A stretch of 9,157 bases of DNA from the NCBI GenBank assembly GCA_023394965.1, contig JAEWZX010000004.1, forward strand, positions 1 through 9,157. Reading direction: 5' to 3'. Positions 1-6,706 of the stretch are shown here, in pieces. The position numbers and the translations under genes were made by a program. Below the pieces are notes generated by a model. It made no database searches. It saw only the letters and a list, made by a program, of their open reading frames with translations, and was not told the origin of the DNA. Each line of letters begins with the position of its first letter. The first letter of the stretch is position 1. The stretch is from Pseudomonadota bacterium (GTDB lineage Bacteria > Pseudomonadota > Alphaproteobacteria > Sphingomonadales > Sphingomonadaceae).

Positions 1-61
1 TGTCAAACTGCACTTCGCCTTCTGCGCTTTTCAGGTCTTTTCTGAACTTCACATTGCCCAT
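1..61 (-). pseudogene. Edge fragment of a T9SS sorting domain, large-protein type
   Basis: The minus strand reads MGNVKFRKDLKSAEGEVQFD and leaves the window at the left edge. Bases 1-62 match 6805-6866, inside the sorting domain of the large Ig-like protein of this window, with four mismatches by eye (positions 14, 21, 26 and 27). Homology stops abruptly at base 62, in the middle of a domain that normally follows hundreds of residues of extracellular protein. Upstream come a T/A-rich stretch and the intergenic repeat, so the body of that gene is missing here. The frame stays open to an ATG at 94-92 inside the repeat and meets TGA at 109-107, so a short repeat-fused ORF (MTKKLKKTILYMGNV...) is possible. 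It has no signal peptide I would trust. I read it as a decayed 3' remnant of a duplicated adhesin gene; the part beyond the edge could change that. Confidence 0.6.
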
Positions 62-235
62 GTATAGTATTGTTTTTTTTAATTTTTTTGTCATGCTGTA
101 AGCATCTCAATTTTTAAGCAAATCTGCTGATTTGCAAATTTGCAAATTCGCTATTACTAAACAATTAATCGATTAATCAATTAACCAGCAATCAGCAAAT
201 CCGCAATTCGCTTTTTAACCGATTAAACCATTAAC
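62..235. repeat. Intergenic composite repeat, copy C (partial)
   Basis: This spacer lies downstream of the 236-2128 gene. Bases 89-107 repeat the GATGC end of the 57-base block found at 2301-2357 and 4461-4517. Bases 130-147 are an 18-base perfect palindrome built from ATTTGCAAAT units. Bases 161-235 carry the ATTAAT/ATTAAC octamer tract (including the palindrome ATTAATCGATTAAT) and match 2549-2624 closely. Compared with copies A and B it lacks the terminator hairpin and the CAGGCTGA element; the join lies between short GCAAA repeats. No gene or clear terminator is visible here. Confidence 0.65.
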
Positions 236-2128
236 CTATTTCTTCACTACTTTCCCTGCCGTAGCAAAACCATCACCCTGCACTTTCACATAATACACTC
301 CGGTAGCAACACCACTCATGTCTATGGTATAATTTCCTGTAAATTTCCCCTGCTTCATCAACCTGCCGTCTGCGGTGATGACTTCGTAGGAAGTAAGTTT
401 TTCTTTGGTTTTAATATGAAGAACATCACTTACCGGATTCGGGTAGAAAACCACATCCGTTTGCTTTACCGGGGTTTCTGCGGTGTTCATTTGGGTACAT
501 GAAGACGAGGTGGCCAGCTTGGCAAAGAAAAACTGTGATTTCCCGCTGGTAGTATTGCCGTGAAGTTCCGATACGCCGTCGTTGGGATCCATGAAAAGGC
601 TTCCATGCTTGAAACCGCCTACCACATAGTTGCCGTCATTATCTACCGCTATAGAGGTAAACTCATCCTTGGAACCATAAGTACTTAAGATTTCGTGAGC
701 TCCAATTACGGCACCCGTTTCTTTGTTGAGGCGTACCAAGAGTGGATCCCCATCGTCATTCGCCGGACGGGTCATGGTGTGCGTTCCCCACTGGTCGCCC
801 TGTGACCCTTTTACAAAGGCTACTTCATTACCATTGAGAACCAAAGGTCCTTTACTATAGCCATACCCAGCGGCTACTACCGAATTGGCATAGCCGTCTA
901 CCGATTTACTCCAAAGCACATTTCCATAACTATCAACTTTCAAGACTACTGGTGTGTTACCATTAGAAGAAGGAAAGTTGTAATTGCCAAAAGTAGCAGT
1001 AAGTGTATTATTGGGATTGAAATGGAAATATAGACCGGAAATATAAATATTAGATGCGTTGTCTTTTACAATGCCATGAATTCGATTTCTGGGTAAAGGC
1101 TGGTAGGCATAAAACTCTTTTCTCCACAGTTCTGCGCCTGTGGTGCCATCCAATGACAATAAGAAGCCATCTTGAGTAAAAGCGTTATTGTTATAGGATA
1201 AAGGAAAATAGGAGCCCGAACTTCCACTTTCTCTTTTGCCGGTAATATAGTATCGGTTTAAAGTTTCATCAAACAGCAGAAATACTTGACCTTCAACCAT
1301 ACCTGCTTCCAAACTACCTGTCATGGGTAATAGTAAAGGGTTTGCCTGTGGAGTCATATTCACCGTGTTACCAGTGCCTGGGGTGTAATTAAATTTCACC
1401 AGATAATATTGATAGGTATTTGTAAAAGTGCTGGGAACAGTAACAAGTCCGTTAAGATGTGTACCGGCCCGAAAACCCAAGATTGCATGTATATTCTTCG
1501 CCGAGTCCATTGTGAAAATTGCAGAATCGGCCTGTCTCGTTGTCCAAGATACATCACCTTGCAAAGCCTGCTGCCACGCCAAATTTCCGTCAGAAGTATT
1601 GTACTTTAAAAGATAAGATGTTTTTAATGCTGGATCTATGGTTGTTGGTTGGCTGGAAGGAACGGTAAGCAAAGGCAATGTTACATTGGTATCAAAATGA
1701 ATGGGAATTGGTGCTGGGTCTGTTACATAATTGGTAGTAGAAAAGGATCCCAATAAGTAAAGACCGCCATTATTGTCCAGTTCGATATTCCATGCAAATT
1801 CCATATCGAGTCGCCCCCCAATGGTTTTTGTCCACCTTAAGCTGCCCTGACAATCGGTAGAGAACAAAATAAGATCCTGACTATGATAAGAGTTCACCGG
1901 GGTGCCATTCAGGGTGGGGCTTCCGGGATTTACCGTAGCGAGGTAGTAGTAATTGTTATCACTGTCCACTTCGATATCTCTGATGCTTTCGTCATCAGTA
2001 TAAGAGAATCCAGAGCCAAAAGAGCCTTGATCGCCTCCTCCATATTGCCCCCATTGCCAGGTATAGTTCTGGGCCTGAGCCATTAGGCATAAGAACAGTG
2101 CCCAAATGATGTAGATTTTTTGATTCAT
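236..2128 (-). CDS. Secreted beta-propeller-like protein with T9SS type A sorting domain
   Basis: A 630-residue protein. Residues 1-19 are a Sec signal peptide with probable cleavage at AQA|Q (MAQAQNYTW). There is no lipobox, so it is not a lipoprotein. About seven repeats follow, each with a pattern near D..G...W followed by D..(N/G)N.Y..G; examples are CQGSLRWTKTIGG, NNGGLYLLGS, DGTTGAELWRKEF, SNIYISG, SYGNVLWSKSV and DNDGNYVVGGF. This resembles SBBP/PQQ-like propeller blades. Residues ~560-630 (VFYPNPVSDVL to GKVVKK) form a T9SS type A C-terminal domain, so the protein should cross the outer membrane by T9SS and be surface-attached or released. No catalytic motif is visible; the ligand is unknown. 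The ATG at 2128 gives the signal peptide directly and follows an A-rich leader without a classical Shine-Dalgarno. A candidate -7 box lies at 2180-2173. It is the intact sister of the pseudogene at 2625-4460 and a more distant paralogue of 4726-6612. Confidence 0.93.
   Translation of the reverse strand: MNQKIYIIWALFLCLMAQAQNYTWQWGQYGGGDQGSFGSGFSYTDDESIRDIEVDSDNNYYYLATVNPGSPTLNGTPVNSYHSQDLILFSTDCQGSLRWTKTIGGRLDMEFAWNIELDNNGGLYLLGSFSTTNYVTDPAPIPIHFDTNVTLPLLTVPSSQPTTIDPALKTSYLLKYNTSDGNLAWQQALQGDVSWTTRQADSAIFTMDSAKNIHAILGFRAGTHLNGLVTVPSTFTNTYQYYLVKFNYTPGTGNTVNMTPQANPLLLPMTGSLEAGMVEGQVFLLFDETLNRYYITGKRESGSSGSYFPLSYNNNAFTQDGFLLSLDGTTGAELWRKEFYAYQPLPRNRIHGIVKDNASNIYISGLYFHFNPNNTLTATFGNYNFPSSNGNTPVVLKVDSYGNVLWSKSVDGYANSVVAAGYGYSKGPLVLNGNEVAFVKGSQGDQWGTHTMTRPANDDGDPLLVRLNKETGAVIGAHEILSTYGSKDEFTSIAVDNDGNYVVGGFKHGSLFMDPNDGVSELHGNTTSGKSQFFFAKLATSSSCTQMNTAETPVKQTDVVFYPNPVSDVLHIKTKEKLTSYEVITADGRLMKQGKFTGNYTIDMSGVATGVYYVKVQGDGFATAGKVVKK
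369..466 (-). repeat. Identical sorting-domain tract, copy 1 of 3
   Basis: These 98 bases are identical at every position, including third codon positions, to 2758-2855 and 4859-4956. They encode the start of the T9SS sorting domain (KQTDVVFYPNPVSDVLHIK onward to the EVITA region). The surrounding sorting-domain DNA is only nearly identical. Confidence 0.9.
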
Positions 2129-2172
2129 AATTTTTTTATTTTGATACTAAGGTAAAAGGCCACGACATCAAC

Positions 2173-2180
2173 CAAAGTTA
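2173..2180 (-). promoter_or_regulatory. Candidate -7 promoter box (TAACTTTG)
   Basis: The minus strand reads TAACTTTG, which fits the Bacteroidota -7 consensus TAnnTTTG, 45 bases upstream of the ATG at 2128. That placement would give a leader of roughly 35-40 bases. No TTTG or TTG is seen at the -33 spacing, so the call rests on one box and on position. Confidence 0.5.
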
Positions 2181-2193
2181 TGAATTTCATAAC
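2177..2193. promoter_or_regulatory. Perfect inverted repeat over the candidate promoter (operator-like)
   Basis: GTTATGAA-T-TTCATAAC is a perfect 8+8 dyad with a one-base centre. It overlaps four bases of the candidate -7 box TAACTTTG. ACCAAA at 2171-2176 and TTTGGT at 2199-2204 form an outer, unevenly spaced pair of arms. Position and symmetry suit a dimeric regulator site, but no regulator is encoded in the window and the assignment is inference. Confidence 0.4.
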
Positions 2194-2271
2194 AATGGTT
2201 TGGTATTAAGATGCGAAAATGCCCAAAAGTTGCAGTTGAAAAGTGAAAAATTCTTATTTATTTTCCGGAAT

Positions 2272-2304
2272 AACTTTGCCAAAGTTTCAAACTTTGGCAA
2301 AGTT
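2272..2304. repeat. 33-base perfect palindrome (AACTTTGCCAAAGTTT arms)
   Basis: Arms at 2272-2287 and 2289-2304 are exact reverse complements (16 bases each) around a single C at 2288. Each arm also contains ACTTTGCCAAAGT, itself a near-palindrome. It lies about 145 bases upstream of the 2128 start, abutting the 57-base repeat. It has no adjoining T-run and is too far from the stop of the preceding gene to be an obvious terminator. It looks like a REP-like intergenic palindrome. The copy-B spacer lacks it. Confidence 0.75.
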
Positions 2305-2624
2305 GAGACAAATCTTAACCGAGTCACCACCACTGTCTTTGTCATGCTGTAAGCATCCCCACTTTTAAGCAAACTCACACAAAAAATCCCGGAACATTTT
2401 ACCCCCGCCCTAAAAGGAGCTGTTCCGGGATTTTTTTACCGAAGAAGCCACGAAAAAACAAACCTTCTGTCAGGCTGAACCCGTCGAAGCCTTCCTTTTG
2501 CATCAGCAAATTTGCAAATTTGCAAATCAGCAAATTCGCTTCCTTTAAACAATTAATCGATTAATCAATTAACCAGCAATCAGCAAAGCAACAAATTCGC
2601 TTTTTAACCAATTAAACCATTAAC
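2301..2624. repeat. Intergenic composite repeat, copy A
   Basis: In order: the 57-base block 2301-2357, identical to 4461-4517 and starting AGTTGAGACA; a terminator hairpin at 2381-2437; a CAGGCTGAACCCGTCGAAG element around 2467-2491; the TTTGCAAA palindrome at 2510-2527; and an ATTAAT/ATTAAC octamer tract from about 2549 to the TAG at 2627-2625. The 496-base gap 2129-2624 holds this repeat, the promoter region of the 2128 gene and the palindrome at 2272-2304. I see no gene in it. The repeat-derived frame on the minus strand (containing VVVTRLRFVST) has no leader or domain of its own. Confidence 0.8.
2381..2437. terminator. Strong bidirectional rho-independent terminator, copy A
   Basis: AAAAAATCCCGGAACA (2381-2396) pairs exactly with TGTTCCGGGATTTTTT (2421-2436). 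The 24-base loop can add a TTTTA/TAAAA pair. There is a T-run on the plus strand and the equivalent run on the minus strand, so it can act both ways. On the minus strand it lies about 190 bases past the stop of the pseudogene and before the promoter of the 2128 gene, insulating the two units. Confidence 0.85.
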
Positions 2625-2757
2625 CTATTTCTTCACTATTTTCCCTGCCGTAGCAAAACCATCACCCTGCACCTTCACATAATACACTCCAGGGGCAACG
2701 CCACTCATGTCTATGGTATAGTTTCCGGAAAATTTACCCTGCTTCATCCACCTGCCG

Positions 2758-2855
2758 TCTGCGGTGATGACTTCGTAGGAAGTAAGTTTTTCTTTGGTTT
2801 TAATATGAAGAACATCACTTACCGGATTCGGGTAGAAAACCACATCCGTTTGCTT
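2758..2855 (-). repeat. Identical sorting-domain tract, copy 2 of 3
   Basis: Identical to 369-466 and 4859-4956; here it lies in the pseudogene. That the decayed copy keeps a perfect match suggests recent duplication or conversion rather than selection on this copy. Confidence 0.9.
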
Positions 2856-3618
2856 CACCGGGGTTTCTGCGGTGTTCATTTGGGTACATGAAGACGAGGT
2901 GGCCAGTTTGGCAAAGAAAAACTGTGATTTCCCGCTCAGGGTATTGCCATGCAGATCGGGTACGCCGTCATTGGGATCCAGAAAAAGACTGCTGTGTTTG
3001 AAACCGCCCACTACGTAGTTGCCGTCCTGATCCACGGCCACTGCGGTCAGTTCATCCATCGTCCCGTAGCCGCTCAGGATGTCATGAGCACCCAACACCG
3101 CGCCGGTATCTTTGTGAAGTCTTACCAGCAGAGGGTCAGCACCGTCGTTAGCAGGCCTCACCATAGGAAAACTGCCCCAGGTATCGCCCACGCTTCCTTT
3201 AACTATGGCAATTTCATTATTATTAATCACGATGCGGCTTTTCATAAAACGGTATCCTTGTATGGAACTGGTGGATATTGCAGTGGGGATAGTGGCCCAC
3301 TGCACCTGTCCTGTTGCATTAAGTTTCATCACATAAGGATTGTACCCATTAAAGATATACGGAAATGTATAGTTGCCGAAAGAAACATTATTATTAAATA
3401 CTGTTGAGCCGTTTTGATTATAAATATAGTAATACCCCGTTATGTAGATATCAGAGGTATTGGGGTCTTTCACAATATCGAAAACACTGTTATCATCAGG
3501 CATATTAGCAGGATTATTAGACATGGTGAATTCTTTTCTCCACAGTTCAGTACCTGGCTAGGGACTATTCTTTCCCTGAAAAGCCAATAAATACCCATCT
3601 TCTGTAAAGGGAGTTCCT

Positions 3619-3648
3619 GAATAGGAAAAATTGGAATAGGAAAAATTT
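3619..3648 (-). repeat. 15-base in-frame tandem duplication in the pseudogene
   Basis: GAATAGGAAAAATTG (3619-3633) is followed directly by GAATAGGAAAAATTT (3634-3648), with one mismatch. On the minus strand this encodes NFSYS twice. The two intact paralogues have a single unrelated short loop at the corresponding place (SYFPLSYNNNAF and NYMVPLSYGNTDF), which suggests a recent slippage duplication. Confidence 0.8.
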
Positions 3649-4460
3649 CCATATTCCATTCTTTTTCCTGCCAGATAATACATGTCCAATACTTCATCAA
3701 ATACCAGATTCACTTTACCCTCGCCTAATCCCTGAGTGATAGATCCTGTTATCGGCAGTACCAAGGGGTTGAGTTCCGGAGTCATATTTCCGTTGTCATA
3801 AGCGAACTTCACCAGATAGTACTGGTAAGAATCCGTAAAGGAAGCAGGTACGGTAATCGTGCCATTCAGATGGCTACCGGCTTTAAACCCCAGAATGGCA
3901 TGGATGTTTTTGGAAGAGTCCATGGTGAAGATAGCAGAATCTGCATTTCGCAGGGGCCACGTCACATCTCCCTGTAACTCCTTATGCCACTCCAAAGCCC
4001 CATTGTTGGTCTTGTATTTAAGCAGATACGCAGTTTTTAATGCTGGATCGACCACAGTTGGGCTGGAAGAAGGGGTAGTGAGCAAAGGTAAAGTCACCTG
4101 ATCATCAAGATGAATGGGTATCGGTGACGGATCCGTGCTCTGATTGGTTGTTGTCAAACTGGTCATCAGATATAATCCTCCATTGTTATCCAGTTCAATA
4201 TTCCATCCATATTCTAATGATAATCGTCCACCTATGGTTTTAGTCCACCGCAGATTTCCCTGACAATCGGTGGAAAACAGGAATAAATCTTGCTTATCAT
4301 AATTAGGCACTGGAGCGCCATTAAGGGTCGGGCTTCCTGGATTAATGGTGGCCAGATAGTAGTAATTGTTATCACTGTCCACTTCGATATCTCGGATGCT
4401 TTCGTCATTAGTATAAGAGAATCCTGCAGCAAAGGAGCCGTTTGATCCTCCTCCGTATTG

Positions 4461-4725
4461 AGTTGAGACAAATCTTAACCGAGTCACCACCACTGTCTTT
4501 GTCATGCTGTAAGCATCTATTAGGAAATCCGCACAAAAATCCCGGAACATTTTACCCCCGCCCTAAAAGGAGCTGTTCCGGGATTTTTTCGTCTATTGAA
4601 GAAGCAGTTACGAAAGAACAAACCCTCTCTCAGGCTCAGCCCGTCGAAGCCTTCCTTTTGCATCAGCAAATTTGCAAATGCGCTCCTTTTAAACAATTAA
4701 CCAATTAACCAATTAATCAATTAAC
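4461..4725. repeat. Intergenic composite repeat, copy B
   Basis: In order: the 57-base block 4461-4517 (identical to 2301-2357), which abuts the truncated 5' end of the pseudogene with no spacer; the terminator hairpin 4535-4589; a CAGGCTCAGCCCGTCGAAG element at 4631-4649; a TTTGCAAA unit near 4670; and four near-perfect octamers of CAATTAAC type (about 4694-4725) up to the stop codon of the next gene. No gene is seen in it. Confidence 0.8.
4535..4589. terminator. Strong bidirectional rho-independent terminator, copy B
   Basis: AAAAATCCCGGAACA (4535-4549) pairs with TGTTCCGGGATTTTT (4574-4588), with the same loop as copy A and A/T runs outside the stem on both sides. On the minus strand it lies about 140 bases past the TAG of the 4726-6612 gene and would end its transcript before the pseudogene, leaving the pseudogene with no visible promoter. 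Confidence 0.85.
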
Positions 4726-6612
4726 CTATTTCTTCACTACTTTCCCAGCCGTAGCAAAACCATCACCCTGCACTTTCACATAATACACTCCGGTGGCAAC
4801 ACTACTCATATCAATGGTATAGTTTCCGGTGAATGTACCCTGCTTCATCAACCTGCCTTCTGCGGTGATGACTTCGTAGGAAGTAAGTTTTTCTTTGGTT
4901 TTAATATGAAGAACATCACTTACCGGATTCGGGTAGAAAACCACATCCGTTTGCTTGACCGGGGTTTCTGCTGTGTTCATCTGGGAGCAGGCGGATTTAG
5001 CGAGCTTGGCTACGAAAAAGTTGGTTTTATCTACAATAGGGCTGGTGATGGTAGGAATCCCATCATTGGGATCTGTAAATAACTCATGTTGGAAAAACCC
5101 TCCTAACAGATAATTCCCGTCATTATCCACTGCAATGGAAGTGAACTCATCCTGATAACCGTAGCCGGAACTTATTTTATGAAAACCTACAATATTGCCG
5201 TTGTCTTTATTCAAGCGGATCAGCAGCGGGCTGTTTTTATCATTGTGCGGCATATTCATGGAATAGTTATCCCATTTTTCTATAAATGCCCCCTTAGCGA
5301 AGGCTATTTCGTTGCCATTTTGGGCTATCTTTGACCTCTCACTAGGAAGTCCTAATGCTGTAAATCCATGATCTATTCCCGTAGATATTTTTCTCCAGAG
5401 GATATCTCCGTTCTGGTTCAGCTTCATCACAAAGGGAATTTGGCCTTGATCATTAGAAGTCATAAGATCATTTCCGAAAACAGTGGGAGAAACATCCCAC
5501 CTGTCAAACCATCCTGATATAAAAATATTGTTTGAATTTTCTTCTTGTATTATGCCATGTATTTTAAAGAGAGGTTGGACATAGTTTTGTGGAATAGTCC
5601 ATTTAAATTCTTTGCTCCACGCCAGTTGTCCGGTAGTGCCGTTAAAGGCTATAATGTAGCCATCACCTTGAAAATCTGTATTTCCATAAGATAAAGGCAC
5701 CATGTAATTGTTTATTGCCATGCTTCTTACACCTGCGATATAAAAAGTGTTTAAAGATTCATTATAAAGCAGGCTAACAGTACCATTTTCAACACCATTA
5801 GTAATATAACCAGTAATGGGAAGTGCGATTGGATTTTGCTGCGGCACCATAGTGCCGTTCTGGTAATCAAATCTGACCAGATAATATTTGATGATATTGG
5901 GGTAATTGGGCGGCACGGTTATTAAACCGTCCAGATGGGTGCCCTCTTGAAAACCTAATATGGCGTGAATATTATTGTTGCTGTCCATCGTCCACACCTG
6001 ATTGTCTGCAAATTTAGTATCAAAAGTAGGTATTCCCTGCAAGGATTTTTTCCATTCCAGAGCACCGGTGGCAGTGCTGTATTTCAGTAAGAATGCCGAC
6101 CGGAAGCCCTCATCAGGAGTATTGCCATAAGGATAGTTGAGTTGGATTTTGGGCAGCACCACATTGTCGTCCAGATGGACCTGCGTAAAATGGGGGGGAG
6201 CGTCTATATCCACTCTATTGATTACATAAAACATCATGTACAGCCCTCCGTTATTGTCCACGCTTATTTTCCACGCCTGCTCGAAATCCTGATAACCTCC
6301 GATGGTTTTTGTCCACCTTAGGTTTCCGTTACAGTCTAAGGAATAGAGGAGTAAATCCTTATCGTGATAGTGGGTAACGGGTACCCCGCCCACCTGGGGG
6401 TTATTGGGATAGAGCGTGGTCAGGTAATAGCTGTTGTTGTTATTATCCACCACAATATCTCTGATCATTTCATCTTTGCTAAAATTTAGCCCGCTACCAT
6501 AAGATCCGACATATCCCCCTCCAGTTTTAGCCCATTGCCAGTTATACGTCTGCGCCGGCATCAAAGAGGGCAAAAATATAAAGATGGCAAAAAAGTATAC
6601 TATTTTTTTCAT
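4726..6612 (-). CDS. Secreted beta-propeller-like protein with T9SS type A sorting domain
   Basis: A 628-residue protein. Residues 1-20 are a signal peptide (MKK start, hydrophobic core YFFAIFIFL, probable cleavage at MPA|Q). The mature start TYNWQWAKTGGG matches NYTWQWGQYGGG of the paralogue at 236-2128. Blade-like repeats follow: NNNSYYLTTL, CNGNLRWTKTIGG, NNGGLYMMF, TGALEWKKSLQG, GTTGQLAWSKEF, NNIFISGWF, NGDILWRKIS and DNDGNYLLGGF. The last ~71 residues (VFYPNPVSDVL to GKVVKK) form the T9SS type A sorting domain, almost the same as in the other two copies although the body is only moderately similar. The ATG at 6612 directly gives the signal peptide. No TAnnTTTG box was found in the 109-base gap upstream, which holds the terminator of the preceding gene and a hairpin. 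The product is expected at the cell surface or outside; ligand and role are unknown, and no catalytic motif is visible. Confidence 0.93.
   Translation of the reverse strand: MKKIVYFFAIFIFLPSLMPAQTYNWQWAKTGGGYVGSYGSGLNFSKDEMIRDIVVDNNNNSYYLTTLYPNNPQVGGVPVTHYHDKDLLLYSLDCNGNLRWTKTIGGYQDFEQAWKISVDNNGGLYMMFYVINRVDIDAPPHFTQVHLDDNVVLPKIQLNYPYGNTPDEGFRSAFLLKYSTATGALEWKKSLQGIPTFDTKFADNQVWTMDSNNNIHAILGFQEGTHLDGLITVPPNYPNIIKYYLVRFDYQNGTMVPQQNPIALPITGYITNGVENGTVSLLYNESLNTFYIAGVRSMAINNYMVPLSYGNTDFQGDGYIIAFNGTTGQLAWSKEFKWTIPQNYVQPLFKIHGIIQEENSNNIFISGWFDRWDVSPTVFGNDLMTSNDQGQIPFVMKLNQNGDILWRKISTGIDHGFTALGLPSERSKIAQNGNEIAFAKGAFIEKWDNYSMNMPHNDKNSPLLIRLNKDNGNIVGFHKISSGYGYQDEFTSIAVDNDGNYLLGGFFQHELFTDPNDGIPTITSPIVDKTNFFVAKLAKSACSQMNTAETPVKQTDVVFYPNPVSDVLHIKTKEKLTSYEVITAEGRLMKQGTFTGNYTIDMSSVATGVYYVKVQGDGFATAGKVVKK
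4859..4956 (-). repeat. Identical sorting-domain tract, copy 3 of 3
   Basis: Identical to 369-466 and 2758-2855, although the upstream body of this gene has diverged strongly from the other two. The contrast is the basis for suggesting gene conversion. Confidence 0.9.
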
Positions 6613-6638
6613 AAGTAAAATTTTCAGTTAAAATTAAT

Positions 6639-6661
6639 CATTTTATGGGAAACATAAAATG
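6639..6661. promoter_or_regulatory. 9-base inverted repeat upstream of the 6612 start
   Basis: CATTTTATG (6639-6647) and CATAAAATG (6653-6661) are exact reverse complements around GGAAA. The element lies 27 bases upstream of the ATG at 6612, where a leader or operator would be. It could be an mRNA hairpin in the leader or a protein site. It has no T-run, so a terminator role is unlikely. Confidence 0.4.
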
Positions 6662-6663
6662 GA

Positions 6664-6706
6664 AATAAAAAACCACAGGCTGCCCCTTCTAAGGTCAACC
6701 TGTGGT
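6664..6706 (-). terminator. Rho-independent terminator of the large Ig-like gene
   Basis: On the minus strand ACCACAGG (6706-6699) pairs with CCTGTGGT (6679-6672) across a 19-base loop and is followed by a T-rich run (about 6671-6665). It begins some 15 bases after the TAA at 6724-6722. Its sequence differs from the paired terminators at 2381 and 4535. Confidence 0.8.

Larger units (their letters stand above)
2625..4460 (-). pseudogene. Disrupted T9SS-secreted propeller paralogue (no signal peptide, in-frame TAG)
   Basis: Read on the minus strand this is one frame of 612 codons, including an internal TAG at 3560-3558 and the final TAG at 2627-2625. It aligns along its length with the 236-2128 protein: QYGGGSNGSFAAGFSYTNDESIRDIEV at the start, the same blade motifs, and the same sorting domain at the end. 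Two lesions are visible. First, homology starts at the equivalent of codon 28; before it, the frame runs into the intergenic repeat (TKTVVVTRLRFVST), so signal peptide, leader and promoter are gone. Second, DGYLLAFQGKNSP is followed by TAG, then PGTELWRKEF continues in the same frame. The intact sister has DGTTGAELWRKEF there, so about four codons, one of them the stop, are extra. An internal ATG at 3524 has no evident ribosome site or signal peptide. A fused ORF from an ATG at 4550 exists but begins inside the terminator and is unlikely to be made or exported. Confidence 0.88.

Noticed and set aside
130..235. Short regular repeats as a CRISPR array or origin of replication
   Set aside because: The units are 8-18 bases, contiguous and degenerate, with no constant-length spacers and no cas or rep gene; similar tracts recur in the other spacers.
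2301..2357. 57-base repeat as an insertion sequence or att site
   Set aside because: No transposase, terminal inverted repeats or target duplication; only two exact copies and one partial copy are visible.
2187..2378. Minus-strand 63-residue frame containing MTKTVVVTRLRFVST
   Set aside because: It lies in the repeat and the palindrome upstream of the 2128 gene, has no leader or domain, and its conserved part is just the translated 57-base repeat.
2949..3407. 152-residue plus-strand frame
   Set aside because: Antisense to conserved propeller sequence of the pseudogene; no recognisable motif.
2625..3524. 299-residue minus-strand frame starting MSNNPANM as a separate gene
   Set aside because: It is the same frame as the upstream part across the TAG, with no ribosome site or export signal at the ATG.
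3558..3560. TAG read through as a sense codon
   Set aside because: The three paralogous frames themselves end in TAG, no recoding signal is visible, and the copy also lacks its signal peptide.
3558..4550. 330-residue minus-strand frame starting MFRDFCADF as an intact gene
   Set aside because: The first ~30 residues are translated terminator and repeat; no signal peptide or promoter. It is treated as part of the pseudogene.
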